This document shows positions 39,609-52,361 of a stretch of DNA of 64,000 nucleotides, one piece after another. The DNA is taken from positions 682,001-746,000 of the forward strand of contig JAJNNQ010000006.1 of the NCBI GenBank assembly GCA_027886175.1. Direction: 5' to 3'. The stretch's first letter is position 1. Each line of letters begins with the position of its first letter. A model generated the notes under the pieces. The model made no database searches. It was not told the origin of the DNA and saw only the letters and a list, made by a program, of their open reading frames with translations. Both the position numbers and the translations under genes were made by a program. The DNA is from Phylloscopus collybita. Lineage: Eukaryota > Chordata > Aves > Passeriformes > Phylloscopidae.

Positions 39609-41754
39609 ATCTTTCATATCCCTTTGGTCTCCTCTAAAGGTTGTGTCAGCCTTTAGCAAATACCACCTTTATGTCCACATCTTCTGTCAAGGAATTCAAT
39701 TACATTCTGAGTGCAGAACCACCTCATTTTATTTACTTTGCAACCGACTCCTGCAAGCCTTATATCTGTTACATGTCAGTCTTATACTGGCCAAGACAGA
39801 AAACATTTGATTTTCCTCTGCCCCTTTGATCCATCATTCAAAGCTCTGAATTTGCAAGACTCCAGAAGTCTGAATCCATCAAATGTGATCATGCTGGTAG
39901 GTGGATGAACTGCAATAATTAACAAAATACCTCACAGAAGACAAACAATTTGTGAAGTCATGATCTGCAATGCCCAGCATGGCTAAGATTCCTGGGATTC
40001 TTCAAGAGTCATAAGGAAAACCAAGAACTCTGGTACAAGCAAAAAGCACACTTCTGTTTAGTTTAGTACTTCTACAAGCTGGACATGCACATCATGGAAG
40101 TACAAAACACAGTCATGGAATTAACTCCCATTTTTTGTACTAGATTCTGTTCTCAAGAGAGAAACTGTACGACAATAAGTACATTAGTTTACTTAGACAT
40201 ACATGTTAGACTATTCATACAATATACTAAGATAAATAGCCAGACTCTAAGAACACTGAGGACATTTACACAAATTCTCAAAAAATTAATTCCAGTTAGT
40301 GCTGACCTACATTAAATCCACATCATTTTGCTATTCTACCACTGCACCTTCCCTGTTCTTCCACAATATTTATTATAACCAGTACCATAGGCCTTGACTA
40401 CATATACCTTAAAGCAGGAATCATTGCTTCTTTGTGTATTTCAACAGCTACCAATGGAGTCTCGCACTGATTACAGCTCGTCAAAAGCTACTGGAAAGCT
40501 TGTATTTTAAACTGTGTTGTATTCATCTGTCAACAAACCCAGTTATACTTTCAAGACAAAAGCTGTTTCTGTGTCTTGAAAATGGCAGAATCCACATCTA
40601 AATTATCTTCAACACTGACTTGCAAGCTAGTATTTAAATTAAAAGTTACTGGTTTATTCCTCCTGACAATCATTCTTGAGTTAACAGTTTCACTTTTGAA
40701 GTTTAATTAATGTACGTTAACTGCTTGAAAGAGGATAAAATCAAATGTGTATTTAGCACCTTTATACTATCCCACATTATACCATAAGAAGGCTCTGTCT
40801 TTACCAAAAATTGCTAATTTTATCACATGGAGTTCAGTGGTTATCATCATGCTTAGAATGAATTTCAAATATTCCAACATATGTATAATCAACACGTGAA
40901 TCCATTTTTTACTACAATATCAACAAATTGAGGAACTGATATCTACAAACAATTTGAGTGTTGTATATTTGTGTCTGCAGTCACACTCATACACTCACAA
41001 TTGGTAAAATTTTAATTCTAAATTCATCCTATATTGTCTGTCTACATGCTCAAAGCTTGGGCTATATACTCAGTGGCTGCCCATGCAGCTTCCATATAAT
41101 GCACTTCCACAAGGACAGCACCTAATTGCATTTGCTCTTACATGAGAATGCATTTCTTTACTGTATCATTCTCAGCAGACTACACAGGCTCAGAGCAGCA
41201 GCTTCTGCATATTTTTATTGGGGGGGAGCAGGTAACACTTTATACTGGCACAAATGCTCGGTTTTCACAGCTTCTGTCACCACTGACAGCACTTTCAGGT
41301 AGGTGCAAGCAATGCCATAAACAAACAAGAGCCACATACACATATTTGGATTTAAATCGCTTGCTTATCCTCATATAGGACCAAGCAAAGCCAATCCTCA
41401 TTTCTCTTTTCCTTTAGCTTACTGTGTCATTTGCTATGCTCCTTTCACTTTTAGCATAAACCAGCCTTCAGGCACTAAACAACACTAGTTGAATCACCAA
41501 GCACTGTTTATCACAAGCTCTAAACAAATAGGATTTCTATATGGAAAAACTGATCTAAAATTATAAGATGCAAAATGAACTCAAATTTAATTTAAGGAAA
41601 TTTGTCTCACATATGTCTTGATTCCTGAATATTTTTACTGCAAACATCATTCAAGATATCATGGAAACTAAAGATTTTACATGAGCTCAACCAACATTGA
41701 CACTTCATAGAAGAAAAATCCATGAGGTCCCGTTAAGTATAACACCATCACCTG

Positions 41755-41968
41755 TGGTTCTGGAACTCCCTGAGCCATTAAAGGCTGGAAGAAGTTGGAA
41801 CAGGATGCCCAGAGAGGAGGCAGATGCTCATCTCTGGAAACATTCAAGGTTAGGTTGGACAGGGGTCTATTTTAGTTGAAGATGCCCCTGCTCATTGCAG
41901 GGGTGTTGGACTAGGCGAGCTTTAAAGGCTCCTTCCAAACCAAACTGTTTTATGATCCTATGATCCTT
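41755..41968 (+). mobile_element. CR1 LINE, 3' end fragment
   Basis: GGATGCCCAGAGAGGAGGCA, GGTTAGGTTGGACAGGGGTC, CTCATTGCAGGGGTGTTGGA and the tail TGTTTTATGATCCTATGATC mark the last ~210 bp of a CR1. Confidence 0.92.
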
Positions 41969-42029
41969 GGGAAGGTACCATTGTGGTTCTACACTGTTCT
42001 TACACTCATCTCAAGGCATCTGCTGCTGA

Positions 42030-42085
42030 CCACCGCTGAGGACAGGACACCAGCCAGGTGACCTTTGGTCTGATCCAGTATCACT
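42030..42085 (+). mobile_element. possible ancient CR1 scrap
   Basis: GTGACCTTTGGTCTGATCCA is the reverse complement of the 'ggatcagaccaaaggtc' motif also seen near 38765. It directly follows the younger CR1 fragment. Confidence 0.4.
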
Positions 42086-43968
42086 CACAGTCTCTCTCAA
42101 ACAGCATCCTGTAGAGTAGCAACACTATCATGGCTTTTCTAGGTGGTTTAGAACTATCACAACAATAAATATGATTTTAAAATGTCATACATAATACTAA
42201 GTATTTATGACAAAAATTCTGAAGTTTTATATGTAAAAATGTTTTAAGGATGTAAATCAAATGGTTTCTGAATGTCATATCTCATTTAATTTCTTTACTT
42301 ACCATGAATAAACCTTACATATTTCTATTACAGTAATACCCAAAAGGATATTGTTATGTTAACACGCTAAATAAATACATAAAAGACATCATCTTTGCCT
42401 CAAAAGTACTTGATGTAGGCCAAGAAACAGGAGATTAAAAAAAAAAATTGTGTACTAAATAACCTGAATTACTTGAGAGGTAGTTTGGAAAAAGTCACCT
42501 GAGTTCCACAATGATTCTGAGAAAGAAGTGAATAAGCAAACAGTGTAACTGCTACCTCCCTTATATGCCCCAGGGTAACCAACTACCATCACTCGGAGAG
42601 TGAATCCATAACAAGTTTGATTCCATCAAACGGGTTTGGAATTCATCTTGTCAGCATATTTAAACAGCTCACACCATACAGTAATTCATTCTTCTGGCTG
42701 AGACAAAAATACAAACAACTAAACACGTGGCCATCTTACACAACATTCACAGAACAAGGAAGAGGCACTAAGAGTGATGCGCAGACAATTCAACCATTCA
42801 AACACAAACTGAAACAAACCACAAAAGCCAAGCAAAACCAAGAGTACACTCTTACAAATAAAAAAAAAATCTAAATGGAAGTATCAAAATTCTGATTCAT
42901 TTTAGCAGTTAAAATCTCAATACCTGATTTACACAAGACACTACACAGCAGTGAATCTCAGTTTTTCAAGTGGTAAAAAACACCAATCTCTAGGAAGTAG
43001 CCCTTCTTCTCTTAAAACTGTACCACGAGTCACACAGAATCAGAGTGAACAGAAGAACTGCAAGCTATAAAACATACCTTGGATTCAGTACAAGTCTACA
43101 GACTATAACATTCCTAACACCTGTGTTCTAACATGCTTAGGGTAGTGTAATAGAAGGGATCTCTATTTTACAAAAAAATCCCTGCTACAGAAAACAAAAC
43201 CCAAACCCTACTTCTAGCCAGACACAAACTATACACTTTAAACAATACTTGATGCTGAAATGTAATTCAAAGAAGTCAGACATCAGAAAAAGCAGATGTT
43301 TCCATGTTTAAGTGTCCAAAAAGTACTTTCAAGAAGACATTTTAAACACCCACAAGCATTAGACTTATGTTTAGGAAATGCTTTTAAGAAAAGCATTTTG
43401 AAACTCTTTCACATCTTTCACATGAGCCATCTCCTATCTGTGCCACTACCATTTAAAAAGTGCCACTCCAGTCCCAGAACTATTTATTCCATCTGCATCA
43501 GAGATAATCCTACTTTTTATGGACTATTTTTATGACTACTTAATTTTTACCATTGGAAGCAAATAACAAAAGATCTGGAAGTGTGTTACACACTTTTCAA
43601 CCAAAAGAAAAGAATTCAAATTTAAATAAACTAAATTTATTTAAACAATAAATCAAAACAAAAAAAGCTGAGAAATAAATAAAAATTCTAAAACAACACC
43701 GCAAAGAACATTATGTTTCTAAACCTCTCCCTCATCATTTTATTCCCCTTCTTTCAAATAAAAAATATTAATAATTTAAACTTTTGTGTATAGCACATAA
43801 ACAGTTTATGAAGTTATTTTTTGCATGTTAAAATATTCTAAAAAAAATAACAAAAATGATTTTTTTAAAAAACTTTTTTTTAATCTACCAATTTCTTAAG
43901 AAGCAAAAGTCAAAATCTGCAGTAATAAGTAATTTCTTAAGTGCTTCAAAGAAAGTGTCTGTACTCAC

Positions 43969-44007
43969 CAGCACTGCCACTTTCTGATTTTTCTTCTGAC
44001 TGGTTTT
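43969..44007 (-). CDS. GTF2F2: candidate in-frame cassette exon of GTF2F2 (39 nt)
   Basis: On the minus strand a strong polypyrimidine tract (ttgtttttttttccag) and a consensus donor (gtgagt) enclose 39 nt between exons 4 and 5. Both ends are phase 1, the same phase as the exon 4 to exon 5 junction. Inclusion would keep the frame and insert ENQSEEKSESGSA between ETSV and DKLALEG, with no stop codon. The peptide is acidic and serine-rich, with SEE and SES sites that resemble casein kinase 2 targets (inference). The human protein as I remember it has no insert here. It may be an alternative or tissue-specific exon, a bird-specific one, or a chance pair of splice sites in a 28-kb intron. There is no transcript evidence. 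Confidence 0.42.
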
Positions 44008-44581
44008 CTGGAAAAAAAAAACAAACAGAAAAGTAATCATAATGTTTCTGTATTGATTATTTGGAATTACATCTAACAACTGGGTTGCAAAGTAAAGAAT
44101 GATAAATTATATAAAATCAAAATCACTGGATTTGATTAATGTTTATAACTATAACTTCTGAGGAATAATTTGCTACCAGGAGCAATTTAAAAAATAGTCC
44201 TTTAGTGTTTAAACTCACAAATGGGAGAAACTATTAAAAAGAGACTGTTACATGAGAGAACTCTATTGCACTGCTGACTGAACTCTGCAAGAACAAAGTT
44301 ACACATTTATACAAAATCAGTAGTGGGATTATGTTCAAGCAATGTACATTATTCATTTATCTCACTGGTCAGTCTAGACAAACAAATATTTTTGTATATT
44401 ACAAAAATAATCAGAGTTCTGCAAAAGAATGCTCTTAATTGGCATTAGGTAAATTTTTGACCTTGATCAACCTCTTCTCTACCCTTTCTACAGGCCATGG
44501 AAGAATTTATCTTTAAGATTTTTCCTCTCTGATTATTTGTCCTCAAATGCTACAATAATCCATTATTTTCTTGTCAGGTAT

Positions 44582-44600
44582 TTGTACTTGTCAAGTACAA
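44582..44600. repeat. 19-bp palindrome
   Basis: TTGTACTTG and CAAGTACAA are separated by one T. Confidence 0.85.
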
Positions 44601-47600
44601 TACATAGAATCATCTCCTGTTCCATGTAGCAGAGAATCATAAGTATGTATGAAACAGACACAGTGTTGCAAAGCGATTTGCTAAAAAAATTATCACTCTG
44701 GTGAATGGCAGTCACTCAGAAATAGCTTTCTGCAAGAAATTCCAATCCCTCATTTCAAGAAATGGCTGCCAGCAGATGTATTGTGGTAACCTGAGTTGTA
44801 ACCCCTACCAAACCCTAAAAGATTAAACCCCTCCATTAATTTGTCAGTATTATATTTGACTGTTCCTCCTATATTTCTCCTTTTTCTGCATCCTCTGAAG
44901 CAAAGAACAAAAAGAACATTTCCACTTCCCTGAAACACAGTTAGAAATGAGTGGTAAAACATACTTGTCCTTTGCTTTCAACTCAGGCAAGTTACAGCTG
45001 TCATTACAGGCTATTTACTTAAAGGCAAGAGTGAATTACTGCTCTAAGTAATTTTCGAGTTCAGTTAGGTTGATAATTTCTGCCATTTACAGGCTGGATA
45101 TGAAAAGAACTGAAAACATGAAATATTTTCTTGCCACTGATTCTTGCTGCCTTTGAAGGCTTCTGTCCCTCCTTTCTCATTCAGATGGCTTGAGAGCCTG
45201 AGGACTAAATACAAACATAAAACCCAGCATCTTACAGCTCCTTCTTTCTTTACACCAGGTGCCTGTCTTAGCAGCTGAAGGCACCTGCTTCCTCTATGAG
45301 AAACAATCATTATATGGCCCCTTCCCAGCCACAAGTATTCACAAAGTGAGTAAAGATCCCTGCCAACTTTCAGGATAGCCTGGTTGCAGAAAACCAAGTA
45401 TTTTCTTGTTGACATTACTTTTTGTGCATATTTGGCACATTTACAGCATGACATAAAACAAATGCCTAACCAATACCTAACTCAATTGTAGCTCAATGAA
45501 GGGAGCATTCAGCACACACACAAGAAGCAGAGAGGATGAAATGAAGAACATACAAACATACAAAGATACAAACACCTGTCTGAAGTGAGATGCAAATTGA
45601 CTTGAAGCTGTTTAATTCAACTCTGTTTCAACGGAAGACCAGAACAACCTCATCAAAACTCTTGCCAAAGGCATCCCATTTGAACATTGCTAAGAGCATC
45701 TCTGATTCAAATAAATGTAGCAATAAATGTACTTCATATCTACAGAGAAAGTGTGTGTATTTGTATCTGCTCTCAACAGCAGAGACAAAAAAACAGACAA
45801 AATTCAAGTCTTGCAAAAGAGTGGCATTTTTCTTCCTCATCATTAGACAACTCAGTTTTGTTATGATTAAGTCACAAGTTCTGCTTTAAAAATCTTCTCA
45901 GCACTATTATAATGAAGAAGGTAAAGTAGTTGTACTATGTCTACTAAATATATTTCATTAATGCAGACTACAGCTCCTAAGCCTCCTCTACAACATGCAA
46001 GAGTTGATAAACATCACTGATAAACATCAACAGATTGGGATTGGTTAGTTGGGGTTTTTTGTTGTTAGTGGGGTTTTTGTTGTCATTGTAGTAGGGGGTG
46101 GTGGTAAAGTGTTGGCTTTTTATACATCAGTGAGACTGAAAACGAAAGGTATTTTAAACCAATGAAGTATGCAAAAAGACTATTCCTATCACATTTGGCC
46201 CATTCTAACAGACCATGTATTTTGTGTGTTTTATCCTCAATTGTTTAAATTTCTACAGGAATTAAGAGTCTATAGTTTTAGTAACAGAAATGAAAATAAA
46301 ATTAGATTATCCCTGCCAGCCAGCTGAACCTGCTTTATAGTACTTTTTTAACCCTCCAACAAGCATATGAAGTAATTAAATAAACATAATTTTCTTTTTT
46401 TTTGAGATGGAGAAGGTGTATGATGTAAGCAAGTACAACTGTTTTCTAAATGGACTGTATGTCTCAATTAATACACACAAAATTTTGAGCCATCAAAATG
46501 ATGTCTGTAATTAAACTAGCTTGAGCCACAAATTCTCCTTTCCTGCCCAAGGGTTTCATCTTTATGATTCTCAAAAATATTGGGAAATTTGCATAAATGC
46601 CATAGATTTGAAAGGCTGCTGTTGCTTCTATTTCTTTTGATTGTGAGGCTACTGATAGGTTTTCTACTTCTGCTAACAGTCCAGAAAAGACTGAAGTACA
46701 TAACAGAACAAAGAAGCATTAGGTTAGATCCCAAAACCTTCTGGAGACTGAAATATGTGGTTAAGTGACAGCCTGAACAGAAATAATTGGAAAGTACTGA
46801 TAACGTAGACAGGTAAACTTCAAAACTCCTCATCAGGCTGCACTAAGATGGCAGAACAGTGAGGGTGTTTATTTCATAAATAACAGTTTGATGAGGAATT
46901 TCAGAATTCATACATTCATCTAAATAGAACTGGAAACAGTATTACAAGGCATCAAGATTCTGAGCACACTGTATTTTACTGACAATAATTAAGTGTAATT
47001 AAAGAAGTAACTGCTTTAATGAAATATTTTATTAGGGTTTGTTCCCTTCGCATTTCCTTAATGGCTGGATATAGTCGATATTTAAAAATAATATGTACAA
47101 AACACAGAATAAAAACCTCTGAATATTCTTTTTCACTGGAATACAGTTGCACTTTGGATGTTATATGGTAGGTGTGATTCATGTTCAGAAAATTCAGAAA
47201 AGCTCCTTTCATATATGAGAAGATACATAAAGGAAAAAACCCAACAATTCAAAACAATGGGAGAATTTTCAAGGAATGTGGGAATAAAGGAGCTGTTCTT
47301 GAGTATAAAGGCAGAGTTATGTGTATTGTTGAACAAAACCACAAAAAATAATTGAGTGTCATTAACTGAATTTCTGAAGGAGAGAAGGCTCACGAAACTG
47401 AAGAAAACATATTAAAAGCCAGCAATGTCCTGTGAAGCGTGAAACAGTGAGACAATCCATGCATGAATGCTGCTCAGAAGCAAAGCTCTGATATGTGTTC
47501 TGTCAATGGAATTCTCTGAACACTTTTTACTTTCAGTAAGATGGAAAGAGCATGAAAGAATTTAAAGACGCAAAAATAGACATTACGACTATCCCACTTA

Positions 47601-50600
47601 TGAAGGGGGAGTTGTGAAGATATATTCAAAATTTAAATAAAATGAATCATCTCACCCAACTTTACAGAAATATCTTATACTTTATTTGTGTCTACAGTGT
47701 AAAATCTTCTCCTCCACCCATCAGTCCTTTACAGTCGGGGATGCAATTGCCTGCCAAGGTCTGCGTTTTCACAAGTCATATTAGTAGCACATTTTTCCAA
47801 AAAACAGTTCAATAAGAAACTTTTATCATTATCTCTAACCAAGCTGTCATTTTATTTATATTAAGATCCAGCAAACCTAAACTACATGCTGGCAGAAAGA
47901 TTAAGCATTGGGCAATTAAAGCAGTAAGGGAAGTAATGTATAAGCATAATCAGAAAAGTTTGCAGTTAAATGTTTAACAAAAGTGTCTTCCCATTCCTTC
48001 AACTGAGAAAGAAACTGTTAAATTAGAGCATTATCTTACGCTAGAGTGTCTGACAGTGGGAAGCTCAGAAAACAATTTAAACCAAACACACCCTATGAAT
48101 CAGGCCCATGAATAGCCCCTCAGATAGATTCTAGCTATATACACATAAGAAAAATTCATTTTGTTCAATAAGACACATTAAAATATATGCAAAATCTTCT
48201 GCTTTTCACCCGCCAAAAAACCACAGCTATGATAGCTGATGACAAAGATAAGATAAAATGACTGGAAGCACAAATAGCATTGTTGCATAGCAACTGTTGA
48301 TGTACATATGGTGATGTTTATGGAACAGAATGTAGTTCATATTTAATGCAGAAATAATACCAAAAGCAGCCTAGACAGCAAGACCTAGACAGCATGAGAC
48401 AAGTGTGCTTTGGATCCCTCTGCAGACATGACAGAAGCCATGCTTCCCACCAGCTTTGCTACACTCATGATCAGAACGCCACCACACGCCTCAGTGAGCT
48501 GCCCAGCGATGAAGACAACGCAATGTCCACGTGTGCAACAGCCTTGCAAAGGAACTAGCACCTTGCAACTACCACCTTCAGAGTACTCAGTATGGTCCAC
48601 TGGGGCTATATCAAAATACAGAAAAAGGAAAAGAAAAGAAATGGGAGAAACCCCAGAGGTAATCCAAAGAAAAGATACAGCACCTGTGAAAGCCAGCACA
48701 GGCAGGATCTTTAACAGTATCTGGGATGGGAAGTACTTTACCAAGCTTCCTATCAGCTCAGATACACACAGCAGAAGAGCAAGAAACTGCAATTCATTAG
48801 ATTTTGGACACAATAAATTGCACCTTAGAAGAGCATACTGCTGTCCATTAACAAATATGGGACCACCAGAGATGCAGACACTTACAGTGAAAGAACTAAA
48901 GGATTTCTTCCAACACTACAAGTAGGAGAAGCAAGTTCAGTTAAGACAAAACAAAACAAAACCACAGAAAATCCATTCAGAAGACTAGAAATTACATCAT
49001 GCAGAAAATATTGAATTACTTGTCAAATTTGATCTTTTTTGCTTGCTCTAAATGACCTGATGACTCAATGTGAAGTGCTGAATTATCCAGAATATAAATA
49101 CTGCCTACAGCATCTTCCAAGACCACAGCATATTTCAGAAAAGCCATCAAAAAGACAGTCACTACAACATAAGGATCCCAGGGTTAAAAGACTAAACAGA
49201 GAATAGATCTTAGGACATTCAATGTGCTCCAAAAAGGGGCGGAGGGGGGAATAAATCACAAATCCACAATCAAAAATAAGCCCACCCTGTACAAAAAAAA
49301 AATCCAACTGCTTTATGCCTTTTGCTCTGGTTGATTTAAGTCAGTCCTCAGTAAGGGTATTGACTGAGAGTAATAGTGCATGAAACACTTTTTTATCCAT
49401 ATTTCATTTGCCTAATTCCTCAACTGCACCCTTCTAGATGACATCTGCAGCTCCATACCAGCTTAATCTTTGGCCCACAGTTCAAACTGACATATTGCTT
49501 GTGTTACATGGTGCAGTTTAAAAAAAGAAAAGGAACAGGATGCTTTTCAGAAAAAAAAAACTGCTAATTATAATATGAAGACTAATACTGGTCTGTGACC
49601 CTAGAAATGAGTGAATTTCAATTTCCTATTATTGCTTTACTGTGGATTGATGCACAAAGATATGTGAATATCTTTTTATAGATATAGTTTTTATAGAGTG
49701 CTTTTCCATGGTCAATATAGTAGGTTTTCCATGGGGATTTTCTGGCATCCAATAGAGTAGCAGCCTTTCTTTCAGTTGGGATATCTGTACAGTCCACTCC
49801 TCAGACACCTGTTTTCTCACTAGTCATAATTCACTTTGAAAATTGTTGAAAATGGGCATGGAGCTCAAAACATGCCTACACATTTAAGCACATGAGTGTA
49901 GCTTCAGAAACATGGTGCCTGTAAGGAATCTCACTGGAGTTTGGAATATTTGTGTCACATTCATTTTTAAAAGCAAAAAACAGTCAAGCAAGAAAAGCAC
50001 AATACAGTATATTTTTGATTGTACTGTCACTGTATCAACTTAAATGCAACAGCAAAAGATTTTAGCCATTTTGCATTTAAATCAGTTTCAGGAAAACTCA
50101 TTGACTGCATGTTATGCTTGCTAATCTCAAACAAAAACAATTTTGACAGGGTCTATGCATATTCAGTGCTTCATCCCAATCATTTCTCATGTAATTTACT
50201 ACCTTTTGCTCCCAGTTAATAAAGTAACTTCTACTCAGTAAATCCAAATAACTTCTTCTGGTCACTAGGAAATGCAAATTTTTAATTGATTAAATTTAAA
50301 AAATGGATAGAGGGAAAATCAGCATTTTTATAAAATTATACTCACAGCAGAGACCAATTTAAGGAGAAAAAATCAAATACTAGTTCATACAAAAAATACA
50401 TGGGAACACAAAACCATGTTTTTTCAGTCAAAACCCTAAAGGAGAATGTACACAATGTACTGCACTCTGCATTGCATTCTGCATTCCCTCTGCTCTCTCC
50501 AGCAGACTCAGAGTTGAAGTGTACATCATAACCCCAGAGAACTTAAATCAGTTGCTCGATCACACCAAGTAAATGGACGGACACAAAAAAATTATAACAG

Positions 50601-50716
50601 TGTTATCTATGCAGAAAACAACAAAACAGCCACAATCTAAGTCCTCTGCCTTATACAGCACTGAGTTTATTGAAAGCAGAAATACTGGAGTCGTAACAAC
50701 TTTAATTCTAACTTAC

Positions 50717-50861
50717 CTACTGAAGTTTCTGTGAACACTGTTAAGGTCTGTCCTCCCACACTTTGCAGAAGAAATGGATGCTCCCTTGGTGCACTGACTG
50801 AAGCAGGCTTTCCTCCAATATCATTGATGCTTGCAAGCTCTTCATTCAAAGTAAATGACAC
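50717..50861 (-). CDS. GTF2F2: GTF2F2 exon 4
   Basis: The 145-nt exon encodes 48 residues plus one base, from VSFTLNEELASINDIGGKPA through SVSAPREHPFLLQSVGG to QTLTVFTETSV. This is the core of the TFIIF beta dimerization barrel and is nearly identical to human GTF2F2 in the GGKPASVSAPREHPF and QSVGGQTLTVFTE stretches. The acceptor ends gttag at 50862; the donor is gtaagt from 50716 downward. It enters in phase 0 and leaves in phase 1, which fits exon 5 (completing GAT, Asp). The open frame runs on past the donor for 15 codons (GKLELKLL...), but that is intron: the family continues with DKL, which is found in exon 5. The GTG at the exon start is an internal valine, not an initiation codon. Confidence 0.97.
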
Positions 50862-51651
50862 CTAACAGTCACAATTGCCACAGTGTTACTAAACAGACCC
50901 AATCACACTGTTTCACAAGTTATGGAGAAACAAAAGTAGCACCACACATTTCTATTTCAAAAATAAAGGGTGATATAAGAGTCCTTCCACACCGATCTCT
51001 TGTTGAAATACAGAATTCAAAGCTTTCATGCACTTAATAAAATTTACTCAGCTTTCAAAAAAATGTAAATTACTTTCTCCTGAAGTCAGAGAACAATTTG
51101 ATTTCACTTATTAAAATATACGGCACAATAGGTTTTCAGCCATCGCTCAGTGTGAGTGCTGAAAAATGTTTCGCACAGGCAGGCGAGTTCAGAAAAAGTG
51201 ATGAAGTGTTACTAGCCTGGCACTCCTGAATTGCTTACAGGCCAGAAGAGGTTTAAACACAGCTCCTTTGCCATGTTCACATTGTATGCTCAACACAGAA
51301 GCTAAAGAAGAGGGGACTGGATAACCAGAACCCCTAGACACCGGCCACTGCCAGGAACTTGAAGAGGGATACTTCATACCAGCACCGCGTGCTTTTCCTG
51401 TGCATCCTCCTTGGCCTTTTGTACTAACACATCTCAAAATGTTTGGAGAGAAGGTAATCAAAGTGAGGGAAGAGAGAGACCTGATACAAGTCCCACAGGC
51501 ATCTATGGGCAGAGCTACTAACAGAATTCTCTCCTTCTGATTTTGTGGTACAATGCTTTGCTACAGATATAACGAAAAAAAAAGTGACATCAGAACAGCA
51601 CGTTCTAAACAGTTTTTAGAATTCAAAAGATAAACTTTAGCAATTACTTAC
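50862..51651 (-). other. GTF2F2: GTF2F2 intron 3
   Basis: 790 nt, bounded by canonical gtaagt and ag. I see no gene or repeat in it. The 90-codon minus-strand frame at 51189-51461 has no recognisable feature. Confidence 0.9.
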
Positions 51652-51670
51652 TTCCGTTCTTCCTTGATTT
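51652..51670 (-). CDS. GTF2F2: GTF2F2 exon 3, a 19-nt microexon
   Basis: This exon is only 19 nt long. It completes a lysine codon split with exon 2 and then encodes NQGRTE, matching the TQGRTE stretch of human TFIIF beta. The acceptor is ttctttttcag and the donor is a perfect gtaagt, so both flanks are strong, as often seen around very short exons. It enters in phase 2 and leaves in phase 0. If skipped, exon 2 (phase 2) would join exon 4 (phase 0) out of frame, so inclusion should be constitutive. It is too short for ORF-based gene finding and was found from the flanking exons and the known protein. Introns 2 (483 nt) and 3 (790 nt) on either side are short. Confidence 0.93.
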
Positions 51671-52153
51671 CTGAAAAAGAAAATATTTAATATTTAATAA
51701 ATATATAAATATTTAAAATATTTAACATTTCCATAACCTAATTCCTCAAGTTTAGCTTTCCTGATAAAAAAGCAAATTCAAATTCTAGTTCTGTTATTCA
51801 TCTTCACTCCTAAGCTGTTCAATTTTTTGTTATGCTGATGTCCAAGAATAAATGGGAAAAGTCAGCATGTGAGAACAGAAGCAGCAAAGTAAAACATGTA
51901 AATAAAAGCAAATTCCGCAGTTAGGTTTCCTTAAACATAGGAAACCAAACCTCATGTAATAGGACAGAGTGACTCCCCAGTATAATTTTGTACAGTTTAT
52001 ATTCCTAATCACTACACAAGCAAATACTGTTCATGGATCAGAGAAATGTGCACACCGTTGGCAAGAAACAGGATTATGTCTTAGAACAGGTGCAACATAT
52101 ACTTATTTTACACAGGTAACTTCTAAACCAGTAAATGTAGAGTAAAGGCTTAC
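51671..52153 (-). other. GTF2F2: GTF2F2 intron 2
   Basis: 483 nt, bounded by gtaagc and ttcag. Near its 3' end is an AT-rich run of overlapping AATATTTAA-like units (about 51685-51725). Confidence 0.9.
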
Positions 52154-52227
52154 TTGACAATCCTTAGTTTTCCCACTTCACCTCTTCCTGAAGCTTTACT
52201 CCACTGTTGTGACAAGTATTTGGGGAC
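52154..52227 (-). CDS. GTF2F2: GTF2F2 exon 2
   Basis: The 74-nt exon encodes VPKYLSQQWSKASGRGEVGK followed by LRIV, plus two bases of the next codon. It continues the TFIIF beta N-terminal barrel directly after exon 1. The acceptor is a pyrimidine-rich tract ending ttcttag at 52228, and the donor is gtaagc just below 52154. It enters in phase 0 and leaves in phase 2. The human counterpart differs only by conservative changes (for example WAKA for WSKA), from memory of the family sequence. Intron 1 upstream is about 6.4 kb and intron 2 is only 483 nt. A CR1 element begins 135 bp upstream in intron 1. Confidence 0.96.
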
Positions 52228-52361
52228 CTAAGAAAAGACAACAGATTTCAAGAAAAGCCAATTTTAAAATTCTATACAAATTGTGTATGTGTAAATACTT
52301 TAAATGGTTTTACCCTGACCACTTCAGAATAAAGCATGAGCTAAATATAGTAGACAATAGA

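Noticed and set aside
50667..50716. Continuation of the exon 4 frame into GKLELKLL
   Set aside because: A consensus gtaagt donor lies at the end of exon 4, and the family sequence DKL...EGIVV is found in exon 5 instead.
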